Positions 44,548-53,122 of a DNA stretch of 64,000 nucleotides are shown in pieces. Within the stretch, counting starts at the first letter, position 1. The number at the start of each line of letters is the position of its first letter. Below the pieces are notes generated by a model. That model saw only the letters and a list, made by a program, of their open reading frames with translations, was not told the origin of the DNA and searched no databases. The DNA is from Uliginosibacterium gangwonense DSM 18521 (GTDB taxonomy: Bacteria; Pseudomonadota; Gammaproteobacteria; Burkholderiales; Rhodocyclaceae), in contig NZ_KB892866.1 in assembly GCF_000373965.1 (NCBI RefSeq), positions 90,566 to 154,565 of the forward strand, in the 5' to 3' direction. Made by a program: the position numbers and the translations under genes.

Positions 44548-44606
44548 TCGGTTAAGGGTTAATAAAAGACCCACCCCCTTACCAAGATAAAGAAAGAGAG
44601 CGCAAA

Positions 44607-44798
44607 ATGGTTCCAACTTTTGGCATGTTTGATTTCCTTCCCGTGCGTCTGGCCCGTGCTGAAGCCGATGATCGGGAGCGTCAAGAATACCTCGGAGAAG
44701 TCCGCCGCAACAGCACCCAATTCGGTGCCCATGAAGCTGAAGGCCAAGCCCACGCTGATGCCTGCCTGCGCATGGCTATGTTGCTGAATCGCTTCTAA
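44607..44798 (+). CDS. 63-residue small protein, tandem paralogue 1
   Basis: The protein starts MVPTFGMFDF and shares about half its residues with the 63-residue protein 500 bp downstream, including ADD-ER, YL-EV and STQFG. It is predicted soluble and largely helical from residue 18 on, ending in Arg-Phe. AAAGAGAG supplies the ribosome site. A dedicated promoter and a strong terminator frame it, so it is probably a well-expressed monocistronic gene. I recognise no family. Confidence 0.8.
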   Translation: MVPTFGMFDFLPVRLARAEADDRERQEYLGEVRRNSTQFGAHEAEGQAHADACLRMAMLLNRF

Positions 44799-44818
44799 GC
44801 ACAAGCGCTTCCCTCAGC

Positions 44819-44844
44819 AAAAACCCGCCTTTTGGCGGGTTTTT
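44819..44844 (+). terminator. Terminator of small protein 1
   Basis: AAAAACCCGCC pairs with GGCGGGTTTTT around a four-T loop, 20 bases after the stop. Confidence 0.9.
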
Positions 44845-45004
44845 GCTTTTCTGCATCGGAATGCTGTAGCTATGATGAACTACTTTACCGTGCAGAAAAT
44901 AGAAAACACAAAAATATGTAAATGACCTATTTGTGGCCCGCCGCAATTTTGAGTGTTGCTTATCGGCGTATAAACGGTTTCTTATTTCAAATAATTGATT
45001 CCCG

Positions 45005-45049
45005 AATCAAACACTCCAATTGGAAATGTTGTCTGACAACCTCTATGAT
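45005..45049 (+). promoter_or_regulatory. Promoter and conserved upstream motif of small protein 2
   Basis: ATCAAACACTC, then TTGGAA (45020) and TATGAT (45044) with an 18-base spacer. TCCAATTGGA here is a perfect 10-bp palindrome overlapping the -35. The distance to the ATG matches that of copy 1 within two bases. Confidence 0.65.
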
Positions 45050-45106
45050 TGAGTCATGGGATCAAGACATCCCTTCCCCAAACAGATATAGAAAGAGAGT
45101 TCAATC

Positions 45107-45298
45107 ATGGTTCCGACATTTGGCATGTTTGATTTTCACCCCACCCATGTTGCGGCGATGGGAGCGGATGACGCTGAACGGGAAGGCTATCTTGCTGAAG
45201 TGACGCGTCACAGCACACAATTTGGTCATGGTGCGCGTAATGAAGCCGCTGCGCATACCGAAGAAGGTTTGCGTCTGGCACTGATGCATCGTTTCTGA
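45107..45298 (+). CDS. 63-residue small protein, tandem paralogue 2
   Basis: This is the second copy of the small-protein gene. The first ten residues are identical to copy 1, and the block YLAEVTRHSTQFG is close to its counterpart. Differences cluster at residues 11-18 and 41-55, leaving a conserved N-terminal segment and a helical end LRLALMHRF. The shared promoter, leader and ribosome site (TAGAAAGAGAG) show that the whole unit was duplicated, not just the coding part. The function is unknown. Confidence 0.8.
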   Translation: MVPTFGMFDFHPTHVAAMGADDAEREGYLAEVTRHSTQFGHGARNEAAAHTEEGLRLALMHRF

Positions 45299-45324
45299 GT
45301 GTATGTTAATACTATGGCATAGAT

Positions 45325-45354
45325 AAAAGGCCTGCCGAATTTGGCAAGCCTTTT
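45325..45354 (+). terminator. Terminator of small protein 2
   Basis: AAAAGGC and TGCC pair with GGCA and GCCTTTT with one mismatch, followed by T. Confidence 0.75.
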
Positions 45355-45503
45355 CTGTCATCAAGATAATTGGTGTGTGCTGATGATTAGCAGCTTGTAT
45401 GACCTGGAGCTTGATTCGGCTTTTCAAGGCTGATACAAACGCAGTGTGGACTCCGTGTGGTGGTAATTCCAGGCCAACCCATGCGGATCGATAATATTTC
45501 TTA

Positions 45504-46442
45504 CTATAGGCCGTTGTCTTTGTGTGGGGCAATGGCTGTGCGAACCATGGCTTCGTCCAGATCGGGTGAGCACAATTCGATGAAGCGATAGGCAAACCCC
45601 CTCAAGTAATGGCCTCTGCGCACCGCGATCAGGGAAGTATTGCGAGCAAACAGATGTGAGGCATCAATCAGGCGCAGATCAGGATCTTTGCTGGGGTTGA
45701 ATGCATTCGGGGCGATGATGCCAACCCCCAGACCCAGCTCCACATAAGATTTAATGACGTCTGCATCAAGCGCAGAAAGCACTATGTCCGGCGCCAGATT
45801 GGCATCGGTAAACGCCCGGTCAATCTTGCTGCGTCCGGTAAAACCGCTGTGGTAGGTGATGATCGGGTATTCAGCCAGCGCTTCCAGACTCAAACGGGGC
45901 TCAGTGAGTAGCGGATGGCCTGCTTGAACCAGCACTGCATGGTGCCACTCGTAAAAGGGGAACGTGACAAGTTCGGGTTCGTTATCCAGCGATTCGGTGG
46001 CAATCCCCAGATCGGCTTCCCCCGAGAGCAGTAATTGAACAATTTCCTGAGGGCTGCCCTGGTGCAAAGCCAGATGAACCTTTGGGTATTCATGCTTGAA
46101 GGTGGCTACAACGGCGGGCAGGGCATAGCGGGCCTGAGTGTGGGTGGTTGCCACGGTGAGCTGCCCCTGATCGCGTTGTGTGAATTGATCCGCCAGTTTC
46201 TTGATGTTGCGCGCATCCAGCAGCATCCGCTCAACAATCACCACGAGTTCCTTGCCGGGTTCGGTCAGTCCGAGCAGGCGTTTGCCGCGCCGAATGAAGA
46301 GTTCCACCCCGAGTTCATCTTCTAGGTCCTTAATGTGCTTGGAGACCCCCGGTTGCGAAGTAAATAGGGCGTTGGCGACTTCAGTCAGGTTGTAATTTTG
46401 GCGCACAGTCTCACGAACGATGCGTAGCTGTTGGAAGTTCAT
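45504..46442 (-). CDS. cysB: LysR-type regulator CysB
   Basis: The 312-residue regulator has an N-terminal winged HTH (NFQQLRIVRETVRQNYNLTE, with TSQPGVSKHIKDLEDELG) and a two-lobed sensor domain. VATTHTQARYALP is the N-acetylserine/sulfate pocket region typical of CysB and Cbl. It controls sulfur assimilation genes. Length and the opening MNFQQLRI match betaproteobacterial CysB closely. ATG 46442 is preferred over an upstream in-frame start at 46472. No cys structural genes are adjacent. Confidence 0.92.
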   Translation of the reverse strand: MNFQQLRIVRETVRQNYNLTEVANALFTSQPGVSKHIKDLEDELGVELFIRRGKRLLGLTEPGKELVVIVERMLLDARNIKKLADQFTQRDQGQLTVATTHTQARYALPAVVATFKHEYPKVHLALHQGSPQEIVQLLLSGEADLGIATESLDNEPELVTFPFYEWHHAVLVQAGHPLLTEPRLSLEALAEYPIITYHSGFTGRSKIDRAFTDANLAPDIVLSALDADVIKSYVELGLGVGIIAPNAFNPSKDPDLRLIDASHLFARNTSLIAVRRGHYLRGFAYRFIELCSPDLDEAMVRTAIAPHKDNGL

Positions 46443-46769
46443 GGTCTGTCTGCCCCTTGTTTGGACGATCAATAGAGGATGGATTCAGACTAACCATATT
46501 TATATGCACTTATGAGAATTATTGGCAATGCTATATTCCCAATCGCAATATCAATCGTTGGGATGAATAGCAGCGCTATCCAATTTGGTGCGTTTCCTAC
46601 GCCAAACAAAATCCGTTTTGCACCATACCTAAGCAAAAGCTCGGTTGATTTTTCACCATTAAGGTGCGGGTGAATGTCTTTGAGCACTATAAGTGATTGA
46701 TTTTACAATATGCTTCTTGTGGCCTGAATCGTGCTTAAGGCTCCACCATCGTGCAAAATGGAGTCCAAT
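46443..46769. other. cysB-amt divergent intergenic region
   Basis: This 327-bp region holds the promoters of both genes. TTGGTGCG (46585) and TTGCACCA (46618) are NtrC-like half sites in opposite orientation, and a sigma-54-like element lies at 46720. No gene is convincing. Confidence 0.4.
46720..46735 (+). promoter_or_regulatory. Sigma-54-like promoter of the ammonium transporter
   Basis: TGGCC-N7-GTGCT gives GG and GC exactly ten bases apart, the -24/-12 pattern, 35 bases before the amt start. Ammonium transporter genes are usually NtrC/RpoN controlled, which supports the reading. Confidence 0.5.
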
Positions 46770-47972
46770 ATGGAGCAGTTCAAGACCGCAAGTGATGCAT
46801 TGTTTGTGCTGTTAGGCGCCATCATGGTGCTGGCAATGCACGCTGGCTTTGCCTTCCTGGAGCTTGGCACTGTACGCCGCAAGAACCAGGTCAACGCATT
46901 AGTGAAGATCCTCACCGATTTCTGTGTATCCACCGTGGCCTATTTCTTCATCGGCTACGGCGTGGCGTATGGCATCCACTTCTTTAGTGGGGCTGAAACG
47001 CTGGCACAAAACAGTGGCTATGAGCTGGTGAAATTCTTCTTCCTGCTCACCTTTGCTGCAGCGATTCCCGCCATCATCTCTGGTGGGATTGCCGAGCGCG
47101 CAAAATTCTCCCCACAACTGGCCGCCACCTTTTTTATTGTCGGCTTGATCTACCCTTTCTTTGAAGGTATTGCCTGGGGCGAACACTTCGGCATCCAGGC
47201 TTGGCTGGAAGCCACCTTTGGCGCTAAATTCCATGACTTTGCGGGCAGCGTGGTGGTCCACGCCGTCGGGGGTTGGATCGGCTTGGTTGCGGTGCTGTTC
47301 TTGGGGGCTCGGCGTGGTCGCTATGGGCACAACGGCTCCATCACCTCCCACCCACCTTCAAGCATCCCCTTCCTGGCGCTGGGAGCCTGGATTCTGACGG
47401 TAGGCTGGTTTGGCTTCAACGTGATGAGTGCACAAAAACTCGAAGCCATGAGCGGCCTGGTTGCAGTCAACTCCCTGATGGCTGCAGTGGGGGGCACGCT
47501 GGTTGCGCTGGTGCTTGGGCGCAACGACCCCGGTTTCGTGCATAACGGCCCATTGGCTGGGCTGGTTGCCGTCTGTGCTGGTTCCGACATCATGCACCCG
47601 ATAGGCTCATTGGTCGTCGGCGGCGTTGCAGGCGCACTGTTCGTGGTGATGTTCACCCTGACCCAAAACCGCTGGAAGATTGATGATGTCCTTGGCGTAT
47701 GGCCTTTGCATGGGCTATGTGGCGCCTGGGGCGGCATTGCCGCAGGCATCTTCGGTCAGCAGATGCTGGGAGGCCGTGGAGGCATCAGCTTTGCCTCCCA
47801 ACTCATCGGCACCGCCGGGGGGGTTGTAGTCGCTCTTGTTGGTGGAGCCATTGTATATGGCATCCTCAAGAACACAGTGGGTTTGCGCCTGGATCAAGAA
47901 GAGGAATATAACGGCGCCGACCTGAGTATCCACAAGATCAGCTCCTCGCCAGAGAAAGAAAGCCTCTCGTAA
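46770..47972 (+). CDS. amt: Ammonium transporter Amt
   Basis: The 400-residue membrane protein has eleven predicted helices. Both pore histidines are present, in VVVHAVGGWIGL and PLHGLCGAWGGIAAG, with the conserved FFFLLTFAAAIPAIISGGIAER spread over the vestibule helices. It conducts ammonium across the inner membrane. No cleavable signal and no glnK neighbour are seen; the family often pairs with glnK, so regulation may come from an unlinked PII. GGAG lies six bases before ATG 46770. ATG 46758 is also in frame. Confidence 0.95.
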   Translation: MEQFKTASDALFVLLGAIMVLAMHAGFAFLELGTVRRKNQVNALVKILTDFCVSTVAYFFIGYGVAYGIHFFSGAETLAQNSGYELVKFFFLLTFAAAIPAIISGGIAERAKFSPQLAATFFIVGLIYPFFEGIAWGEHFGIQAWLEATFGAKFHDFAGSVVVHAVGGWIGLVAVLFLGARRGRYGHNGSITSHPPSSIPFLALGAWILTVGWFGFNVMSAQKLEAMSGLVAVNSLMAAVGGTLVALVLGRNDPGFVHNGPLAGLVAVCAGSDIMHPIGSLVVGGVAGALFVVMFTLTQNRWKIDDVLGVWPLHGLCGAWGGIAAGIFGQQMLGGRGGISFASQLIGTAGGVVVALVGGAIVYGILKNTVGLRLDQEEEYNGADLSIHKISSSPEKESLS

Positions 47973-47997
47973 TGTTGATGATTGTAGGTAAAAATTA

Positions 47998-48030
47998 AGT
48001 CTGTAACACTAAAAACTAGTCTGTAACAGA
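47998..48030. repeat. Tandem AGTCTGTAACA repeats after amt
   Basis: Two copies of AGTCTGTAACA start 20 bases apart (47998 and 48018). The second extends into the palindrome TCTGTAACAGA. They lie between the amt stop and its terminator, at the edge of the accessory island. Role unknown. Confidence 0.45.
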
Positions 48031-48042
48031 CCATCCCTAGAC

Positions 48043-48073
48043 AAAAGGGCCACTGCATAGCGGCGGCCCTTTT
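48043..48073 (+). terminator. Terminator of amt
   Basis: AAAAGGGCC pairs with GGCCCTTTT around a 13-base loop. It marks the end of the conserved backbone before the island. Confidence 0.75.
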
Positions 48074-48177
48074 GCTTTACCTTTCGTATCCAAGGGCAGT
48101 AAAAACCGCTCACTGTAGGAGGGCTCTAACCCTCAGCTACGTTAGCTAGACGCCTGAGCATCGTTCGTTGCACACAT

Positions 48178-50241
48178 TCAGGCAGATCCAGTGTTTATTG
48201 TCGAACCAGACACCTTGTTTCGTTTTGGCCGCCTCTTAGCTATTTTCACAGCAGCACCGGAGGGCTTTGATTTTTTACTAATATCGCTTGGCAAATACCG
48301 ACGACCCGGCACTTTGACGATAACGACATGCCTCGGCTCTGCTTCGCCTGATCGCTGTATCGGGCGACACTGCATCAAAGTTCGGATGTGTGGCGTACCT
48401 TCGAGTTTCGGCGCGGTTAGGTCAAGAACAAGCAGAAATCCCAATCGAATACTTACATTCTGGTAATCGGTCGTTTGTCCCGTATATTGAACTGCCAGCG
48501 AATCAAACGATGCGTTGTCCATTTCACGCTTGATTTCGATCACTATGCGCTCTCCCGTAGTCTTCAGAGCCACGTCGGCGCGGCCTCCGCCAAGGTTCGT
48601 GGGCTCTATTTCACCTGATGCGGATTGAGTACATATCCAGCGGAAATAATCGTCTTGAAGAGCACTCTCTGGCGGCAAGATGCCATCAGAGTCTTCAAAC
48701 AGATAGGCGACCGATGGATCATCCTTCTTTGTAATTTCCAAACGATTTTTAAGAAATCTGGTCGTCCACAGTAAAACGGTGCTGAACAATTTTGCACCTC
48801 GAACACTATCCCTGTAGTCCGGGTGATGTTCCACCGAGGCCAAGCAATGGTCAAAGATATCGATCTCCGCCGTGCTCAATCCTTCGAGACTGAACGCATA
48901 GGCGTTCAAGACAACTTCGATTACGCGCCGCTCGGTTTCTTTACTGCAACGGGCTTGTGACAGTACGGCAGCGACCGGCGCCCAAACGGTGGCTGCCTCA
49001 GTGGGGTTTCGCTGGGCCTCTGCATCAGCGGCCATAAACCGATCAATGCCGCTCAGGATAGCATCGGCCTCGGGGACCTGCTCGTGCTCGCGGTTTTGTT
49101 CCAGCCAGCATTTCAAAAGGTACGCCTGTCCCTCGCGCTGCGCGATCGAAGACTCGATCCTGGGACGCAGTAAAGCTTCTAGATATCCATCTCGGCTGCG
49201 TTTCAAGATCGTTCGCCCCGCGCTATAAGCTGCGAGCACTTGGCATTCGATCACTACCCTAGGTTCCCACCAGCTAATCTGCTGCAAACTGTCGGCAAGC
49301 GACGCAAGCGTTCCTGCAAGATCGTTCCAGCATGCAGCCTGTATATGCCGTGCGCCCAACCATGTTGGCGAATTTTCGTCGGCATGCCAAGCAAGGAGTT
49401 CGAAGGCTGATTTCTGAATCGTCGCGCTGCGCGCTCTCAACTCAATGTTGGTCTTGTGGGCTTCGAAGTCTGTCAATAATGTGAGACATTCCCCATACAG
49501 CGCTGCCTCCGGTGCCGCTTCCTTCAATGATTCAGCTTTCTTGAACCACTGCAGGGAATCCAGAAAGATGGCATTTGCCATCTCTCTCTTCGGTTCGTCG
49601 AGCGCAGCAGCGAGACCTGCCATCCCCAACTCAAAGCTAGCTTCATAGGCTGCGTCTTCGCACTCGGAGAAGATGCGTAGCTTTTCCACCAACCCCGTTT
49701 CCCGCCAATGCGAGTGGGCGATTCCCATAATCTTGGCGGCATGACGAAGAAAATGCGGTTCGTCGGAAATTTGAATGCCCAACAAGGCATCCAGCAGGCG
49801 AAGCTGCATCCGACGATCAGACGCAGCCAGCCGGAAAGCTCCCTCAAGTGCTACAGCTCGGGCATAGCCTGTTATCGCACCGGAAACATCAACCGCTTTC
49901 TGCAAGAAAGCCATGAATACGTCATTTGCAGTACCGTCCGGCAATTGGCAAGAATTCAGCGCATCGACCATTTCGATCAACACAACATCACTTATGGCGG
50001 CTCGTACCAAACAATCGATCAGGTCTTTCCATGGATGTACATCCTTGACCAATGCGTCGCTCGCATCTCGGAGAACCGCAGACAAAATTTCGCCAGCAAA
50101 AGGGGATGCCCCCAGCGCTGGCGTAGCCTCAACAATTACTTCGAATCCGCCCAGATTGTCGACGTTCGGCAGTTCCCCTTGGCTCAACAACGTATGCAGC
50201 GTAACTTCCACCGGATGCAGTTGAGCCCCCTGCGCGGTCAT
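48178..50241 (-). CDS. Putative effector with C-terminal PD-(D/E)XK nuclease motif (ABC-3C-like system)
   Basis: The 687-residue protein is helical over its first 500 residues, with many Ala/Leu-rich repeats-like helices. It ends in a probable restriction-endonuclease fold: DDYFRWICTQ, then RADVALK (Asp556) and IVIEIKRE (Glu569-x-Lys571), the PD-(D/E)XK core. A Lys/Arg-rich tail follows. Its ATG overlaps the ATPase stop (TAATG), so the two are made together. An ABC ATPase plus a small winged-helix protein points to an ABC-three-component conflict system, in which this would be the DNA-damaging arm. Confidence 0.7.
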   Translation of the reverse strand: MTAQGAQLHPVEVTLHTLLSQGELPNVDNLGGFEVIVEATPALGASPFAGEILSAVLRDASDALVKDVHPWKDLIDCLVRAAISDVVLIEMVDALNSCQLPDGTANDVFMAFLQKAVDVSGAITGYARAVALEGAFRLAASDRRMQLRLLDALLGIQISDEPHFLRHAAKIMGIAHSHWRETGLVEKLRIFSECEDAAYEASFELGMAGLAAALDEPKREMANAIFLDSLQWFKKAESLKEAAPEAALYGECLTLLTDFEAHKTNIELRARSATIQKSAFELLAWHADENSPTWLGARHIQAACWNDLAGTLASLADSLQQISWWEPRVVIECQVLAAYSAGRTILKRSRDGYLEALLRPRIESSIAQREGQAYLLKCWLEQNREHEQVPEADAILSGIDRFMAADAEAQRNPTEAATVWAPVAAVLSQARCSKETERRVIEVVLNAYAFSLEGLSTAEIDIFDHCLASVEHHPDYRDSVRGAKLFSTVLLWTTRFLKNRLEITKKDDPSVAYLFEDSDGILPPESALQDDYFRWICTQSASGEIEPTNLGGGRADVALKTTGERIVIEIKREMDNASFDSLAVQYTGQTTDYQNVSIRLGFLLVLDLTAPKLEGTPHIRTLMQCRPIQRSGEAEPRHVVIVKVPGRRYLPSDISKKSKPSGAAVKIAKRRPKRNKVSGSTINTGSA

Positions 50242-52196
50242 TACCACAGGTAGCCTCCATTTGTGGCTTCTCTGCGATGGCTTTCAGGGACGTGATCGAT
50301 CATCGCTTTCGAGGTTACGCCTGCAACGAAAATCTGGAGATGGGGAAGTTCGTCACGGATGTCTTTCAACCCCGAGAGCAATTCACGAAGATCTTCTGGC
50401 GCGATTTCCTGCGCAGCGGGCGAATCAATCATGATCAAGCCAGGGTGTCGTCCGACGCCCCTTCGTTCACCGACCTGAATCATGGCGAGAACTGTGGCGA
50501 CTTTCAGCCTTAGGCGCTCACCTTTCGTCACTTTGCTGAACGATGTCTCGGCGCCACCCTTCGTCAGGATCAGATTCGCATTTCCACGCAGTTGAGCCTT
50601 TGACAAGCTGTGCATGCCAAAGCGCTGGGCGAAGTGAAGAAGACTGGCGGAGACCTCGCCTAGGAACTCGTCGCGGACAGCTTTGGACCGTGTGTCCGTC
50701 TCGCTGACAATGGCTTTGAGCACGGCAGCTTCATCATCCGTAACATCATCGCTACCAGGATCAAAGCCTGCTTCTTCAAGGCGACCTTCAAGTACAGCGA
50801 TCTCGTTGGCAAGTAGCTTTCGAGCGTCGAACGACCCAAGCTGAAGTGTTAACGCTTCACTCTTGGTCTGGATGTTCTCTAAATCCGTTTGCAAGGCCTG
50901 GAGACTTTCATCGGCCAAATTACGATTCTTTTGGGCTTTGTCGAATGCCGCTTTTGACGCTTTGACGCTCGCCTCAAGCTCTTTCCTCAGAACATCCGCG
51001 TCCTCGCTGCTCGAAATATTCTCTCCGCACACAGAGCATGAATGGCTAGTCGCCTCTTTTTTCTTCCGTGCCTGATCGATTTCATGATCACAACGTGGGC
51101 AGCAACTCGGGTCGAGCAAACGAAAGACTGAACCCGCCGCCGTCGAATCTTGGTGGGCCTGTAATTCACGGCGATCTTGCAGATAGGCAGCGTTTGCCTG
51201 CTGCTCTGCGAGCGTCTCTCGATCAAACCGTTCTTGCATTGCCTTCTCTCTACGTTTGGTTTCTGAGTACCTGCTGCTAAGCACAGATAGCTCAGCCTGG
51301 ATTGCCTCATCCGACGGTTGCGAATTCAATGCTTCTCGTTTCTCTGCAAGCGTTGCTTCGATCTCCTTGACGCGGGCTTGCTTGGCACGTGTACCCTGAA
51401 TGCGACGGCGCGCCTCCAACTCATTTCCGGACTCGACGAGTTTCAGTGCCGCTGCTGCTGTGGCCAGCGTCGAAACCCATGGAACGCCGAGGTACATTTG
51501 CATTAAACGTGCTTGAGTTCCTGTCGTGGCGGGCAGATCACCGAGCACTACGTCATAGTTTGTGCCGATGAACATCGCGCCTGACAATGAAGGCCAGCCA
51601 TGAACGACTGCATGACCGGTTTTTTCTTCGGAGTCACTTTCACGCCATGTCGCAAGTCCCTCCATGGAGAAAGCACGCAGAAAGAAGTCCGACATGACCA
51701 TCTCGAACTGCTTATCACTATTGAAGGACGCGAGTACCGTAGGGTTTGCTGTTGCCGATGACCGTCGGCTTAGCGTGCCAGAAGCTCCGCTTTGACAATC
51801 GAGTTGCACCTCATGCTCAAGTCCATCAAGATCGAATCGCAAGCAAGCGTTGTGGATCCAGCTCTTGACGTCATCTTGAAGATTCGGAGATGGCTTGCCG
51901 CGCATCAGCCATCGCACGACTTCGATGATCGATGACTTCCCGCGCAGGTTGCGATCCGTCATCATTCCCCATAGTCCTTCATTCAGGTCTGGCCATTCAA
52001 AGGTGTAAAGTCCGTCGTCCTCAACGCCTTGCTTAGTTCCACCGAAGGCAATACTCAAAAGCTTCATCCTGCGTGGAGCGGGTAGCACCGGGGTTGGCAC
52101 GATATGCCGTGCGGTCAAAACTGACTCCACGCGACTCGTATCGACCTTGGCTCGGCTTGCGATGGCGTCCAGCCATTCCATGCTCTCTTTTGCCAT
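50241..52196 (-). CDS. SMC/Rad50-like ABC ATPase (ABC-3C-like system)
   Basis: This 651-residue ATPase has a P-loop-like TDRNLRGKSSIIEVVRW at about residue 80, a long coiled coil (about 260-510) and C-terminal KGERLRLKVATVLAMIQVG (signature) and GLIMIDSPAAQE (Walker B). The middle of the coil carries CCPRCDHEI and CSVCGENI, a four-Cys zinc-knuckle or hook. The first Gly of the canonical P-loop is Asp, as in other ABC ATPases of conflict systems that start with xRNxxGKS. AAGGGGAA precedes the ATG. It sits between the other two components. Confidence 0.8.
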   Translation of the reverse strand: MAKESMEWLDAIASRAKVDTSRVESVLTARHIVPTPVLPAPRRMKLLSIAFGGTKQGVEDDGLYTFEWPDLNEGLWGMMTDRNLRGKSSIIEVVRWLMRGKPSPNLQDDVKSWIHNACLRFDLDGLEHEVQLDCQSGASGTLSRRSSATANPTVLASFNSDKQFEMVMSDFFLRAFSMEGLATWRESDSEEKTGHAVVHGWPSLSGAMFIGTNYDVVLGDLPATTGTQARLMQMYLGVPWVSTLATAAAALKLVESGNELEARRRIQGTRAKQARVKEIEATLAEKREALNSQPSDEAIQAELSVLSSRYSETKRREKAMQERFDRETLAEQQANAAYLQDRRELQAHQDSTAAGSVFRLLDPSCCPRCDHEIDQARKKKEATSHSCSVCGENISSSEDADVLRKELEASVKASKAAFDKAQKNRNLADESLQALQTDLENIQTKSEALTLQLGSFDARKLLANEIAVLEGRLEEAGFDPGSDDVTDDEAAVLKAIVSETDTRSKAVRDEFLGEVSASLLHFAQRFGMHSLSKAQLRGNANLILTKGGAETSFSKVTKGERLRLKVATVLAMIQVGERRGVGRHPGLIMIDSPAAQEIAPEDLRELLSGLKDIRDELPHLQIFVAGVTSKAMIDHVPESHRREATNGGYLW

Positions 52197-52206
52197 ATCT
52201 TCCCCT

Positions 52207-52839
52207 TCAGACGGTTTGTTTGAGTTGATTTAGTCTTCGTTGTACATCCGTACCAATCGGAGGAATGATCCCGCCAAGTTGGGTTTGAGCATACGTCGCC
52301 TGCTCGTACTGCTTATCCTTCAGAGCGCCGCCGCCTCGTGTGCCAGCGATTTCCGCAACCAAGGCCGCCCGTTGGGCATACCATTCAAGAATTGGCTCCT
52401 GTACGACAGCGTTCGAGCAGACATCTACTCCGCGAACCGTCAAGATGAAATCGGTTTCGTGGACCTTCACCTTTCCTTTGATGCCCGTAATACGGACTAA
52501 GTCACGTGATCGAAGTAAGGAAAGCGCATCGTCGAGTCGTTCATAGGCACCAAACAGATAGCGGATCATTGGAATACGTCGCAAGTCAGGTTCATCGCTT
52601 TCGAAGATGGCTTCCGCAGCTTGACGATAGTCCGTGTTGCCCGTTGTTTCGTAGCCGTCCAACAGTTCGCTAGCCAGATAGTCTGGGTTGCGCATCCAGA
52701 AGTCGAAGGCATGCAATCGAGCCTCGCCTTTGAAAATTTTGGCGACTGTCGGATCATTTTTGTCCACCAATGGCGTACCACCAGCGTTCAGAATAAAAAG
52801 TATCCGGATTGCATCGCGGTGAGGCGTTCGAGCATTCAT
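52207..52839 (-). CDS. Putative middle component (winged-helix-like) of the ABC-3C-like system
   Basis: The 210-residue protein contains LHAFDFWMRNPDYLASELLD, close to the LDFLLRNPDYLA pattern typical of middle-component proteins of ABC-3C systems. A helical region and a strand pair (KGKVKVHETDFILTVRG) follow, compatible with a winged helix. GGGGGAG a few bases before ATG 52839 picks this start over 52863. It is the first gene of the three-gene unit. An inverted repeat CATCGC-N6-GCGATG lies 34 bases upstream of the start. Confidence 0.65.
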   Translation of the reverse strand: MNARTPHRDAIRILFILNAGGTPLVDKNDPTVAKIFKGEARLHAFDFWMRNPDYLASELLDGYETTGNTDYRQAAEAIFESDEPDLRRIPMIRYLFGAYERLDDALSLLRSRDLVRITGIKGKVKVHETDFILTVRGVDVCSNAVVQEPILEWYAQRAALVAEIAGTRGGGALKDKQYEQATYAQTQLGGIIPPIGTDVQRRLNQLKQTV

Positions 52840-52872
52840 GCGCTCCCCCTTTTTTCTGAGCATCAGTTAAAT

Positions 52873-52890
52873 CATCGCGAACAGGCGATG
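52873..52890. promoter_or_regulatory. Inverted repeat CATCGC-N6-GCGATG, candidate operator
   Basis: A perfect 6-bp inverted repeat at the expected promoter position of the three-gene system. It may be an operator for the winged-helix component or for one of the nearby HTH proteins. Confidence 0.35.
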
Positions 52891-53122
52891 AAATAGATAA
52901 TCAACATGATACACGTCGATGACGGCGACTTGGCTGACATCCGAGTGTCGGATGAGATGGTTATTTTCAACCTTCGTCAGTTTGACCGCTTCCATTTCCC
53001 AGAATTGATCTCAAAGTCGGTTCGGTGGCTATGGCATCAAGGATGCTTGGAGCTCATGCCAAAGAGATCAAACGTCAACAGCGAAATTTGCAGGGAATGA
53101 AATTCAATGCGGCCAGCCAAAT

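Noticed and set aside
46490-46687. 65-residue minus-strand frame between cysB and amt
   Set aside because: No ribosome site, and it covers the promoter elements of both flanking genes.
47980-48180. Left end of the Tn7-like transposon near the amt terminator
   Set aside because: The two AGTCTGTAACA repeats are too few and too short to call TnsB sites, and no matching right end is visible, so I do not annotate an end.
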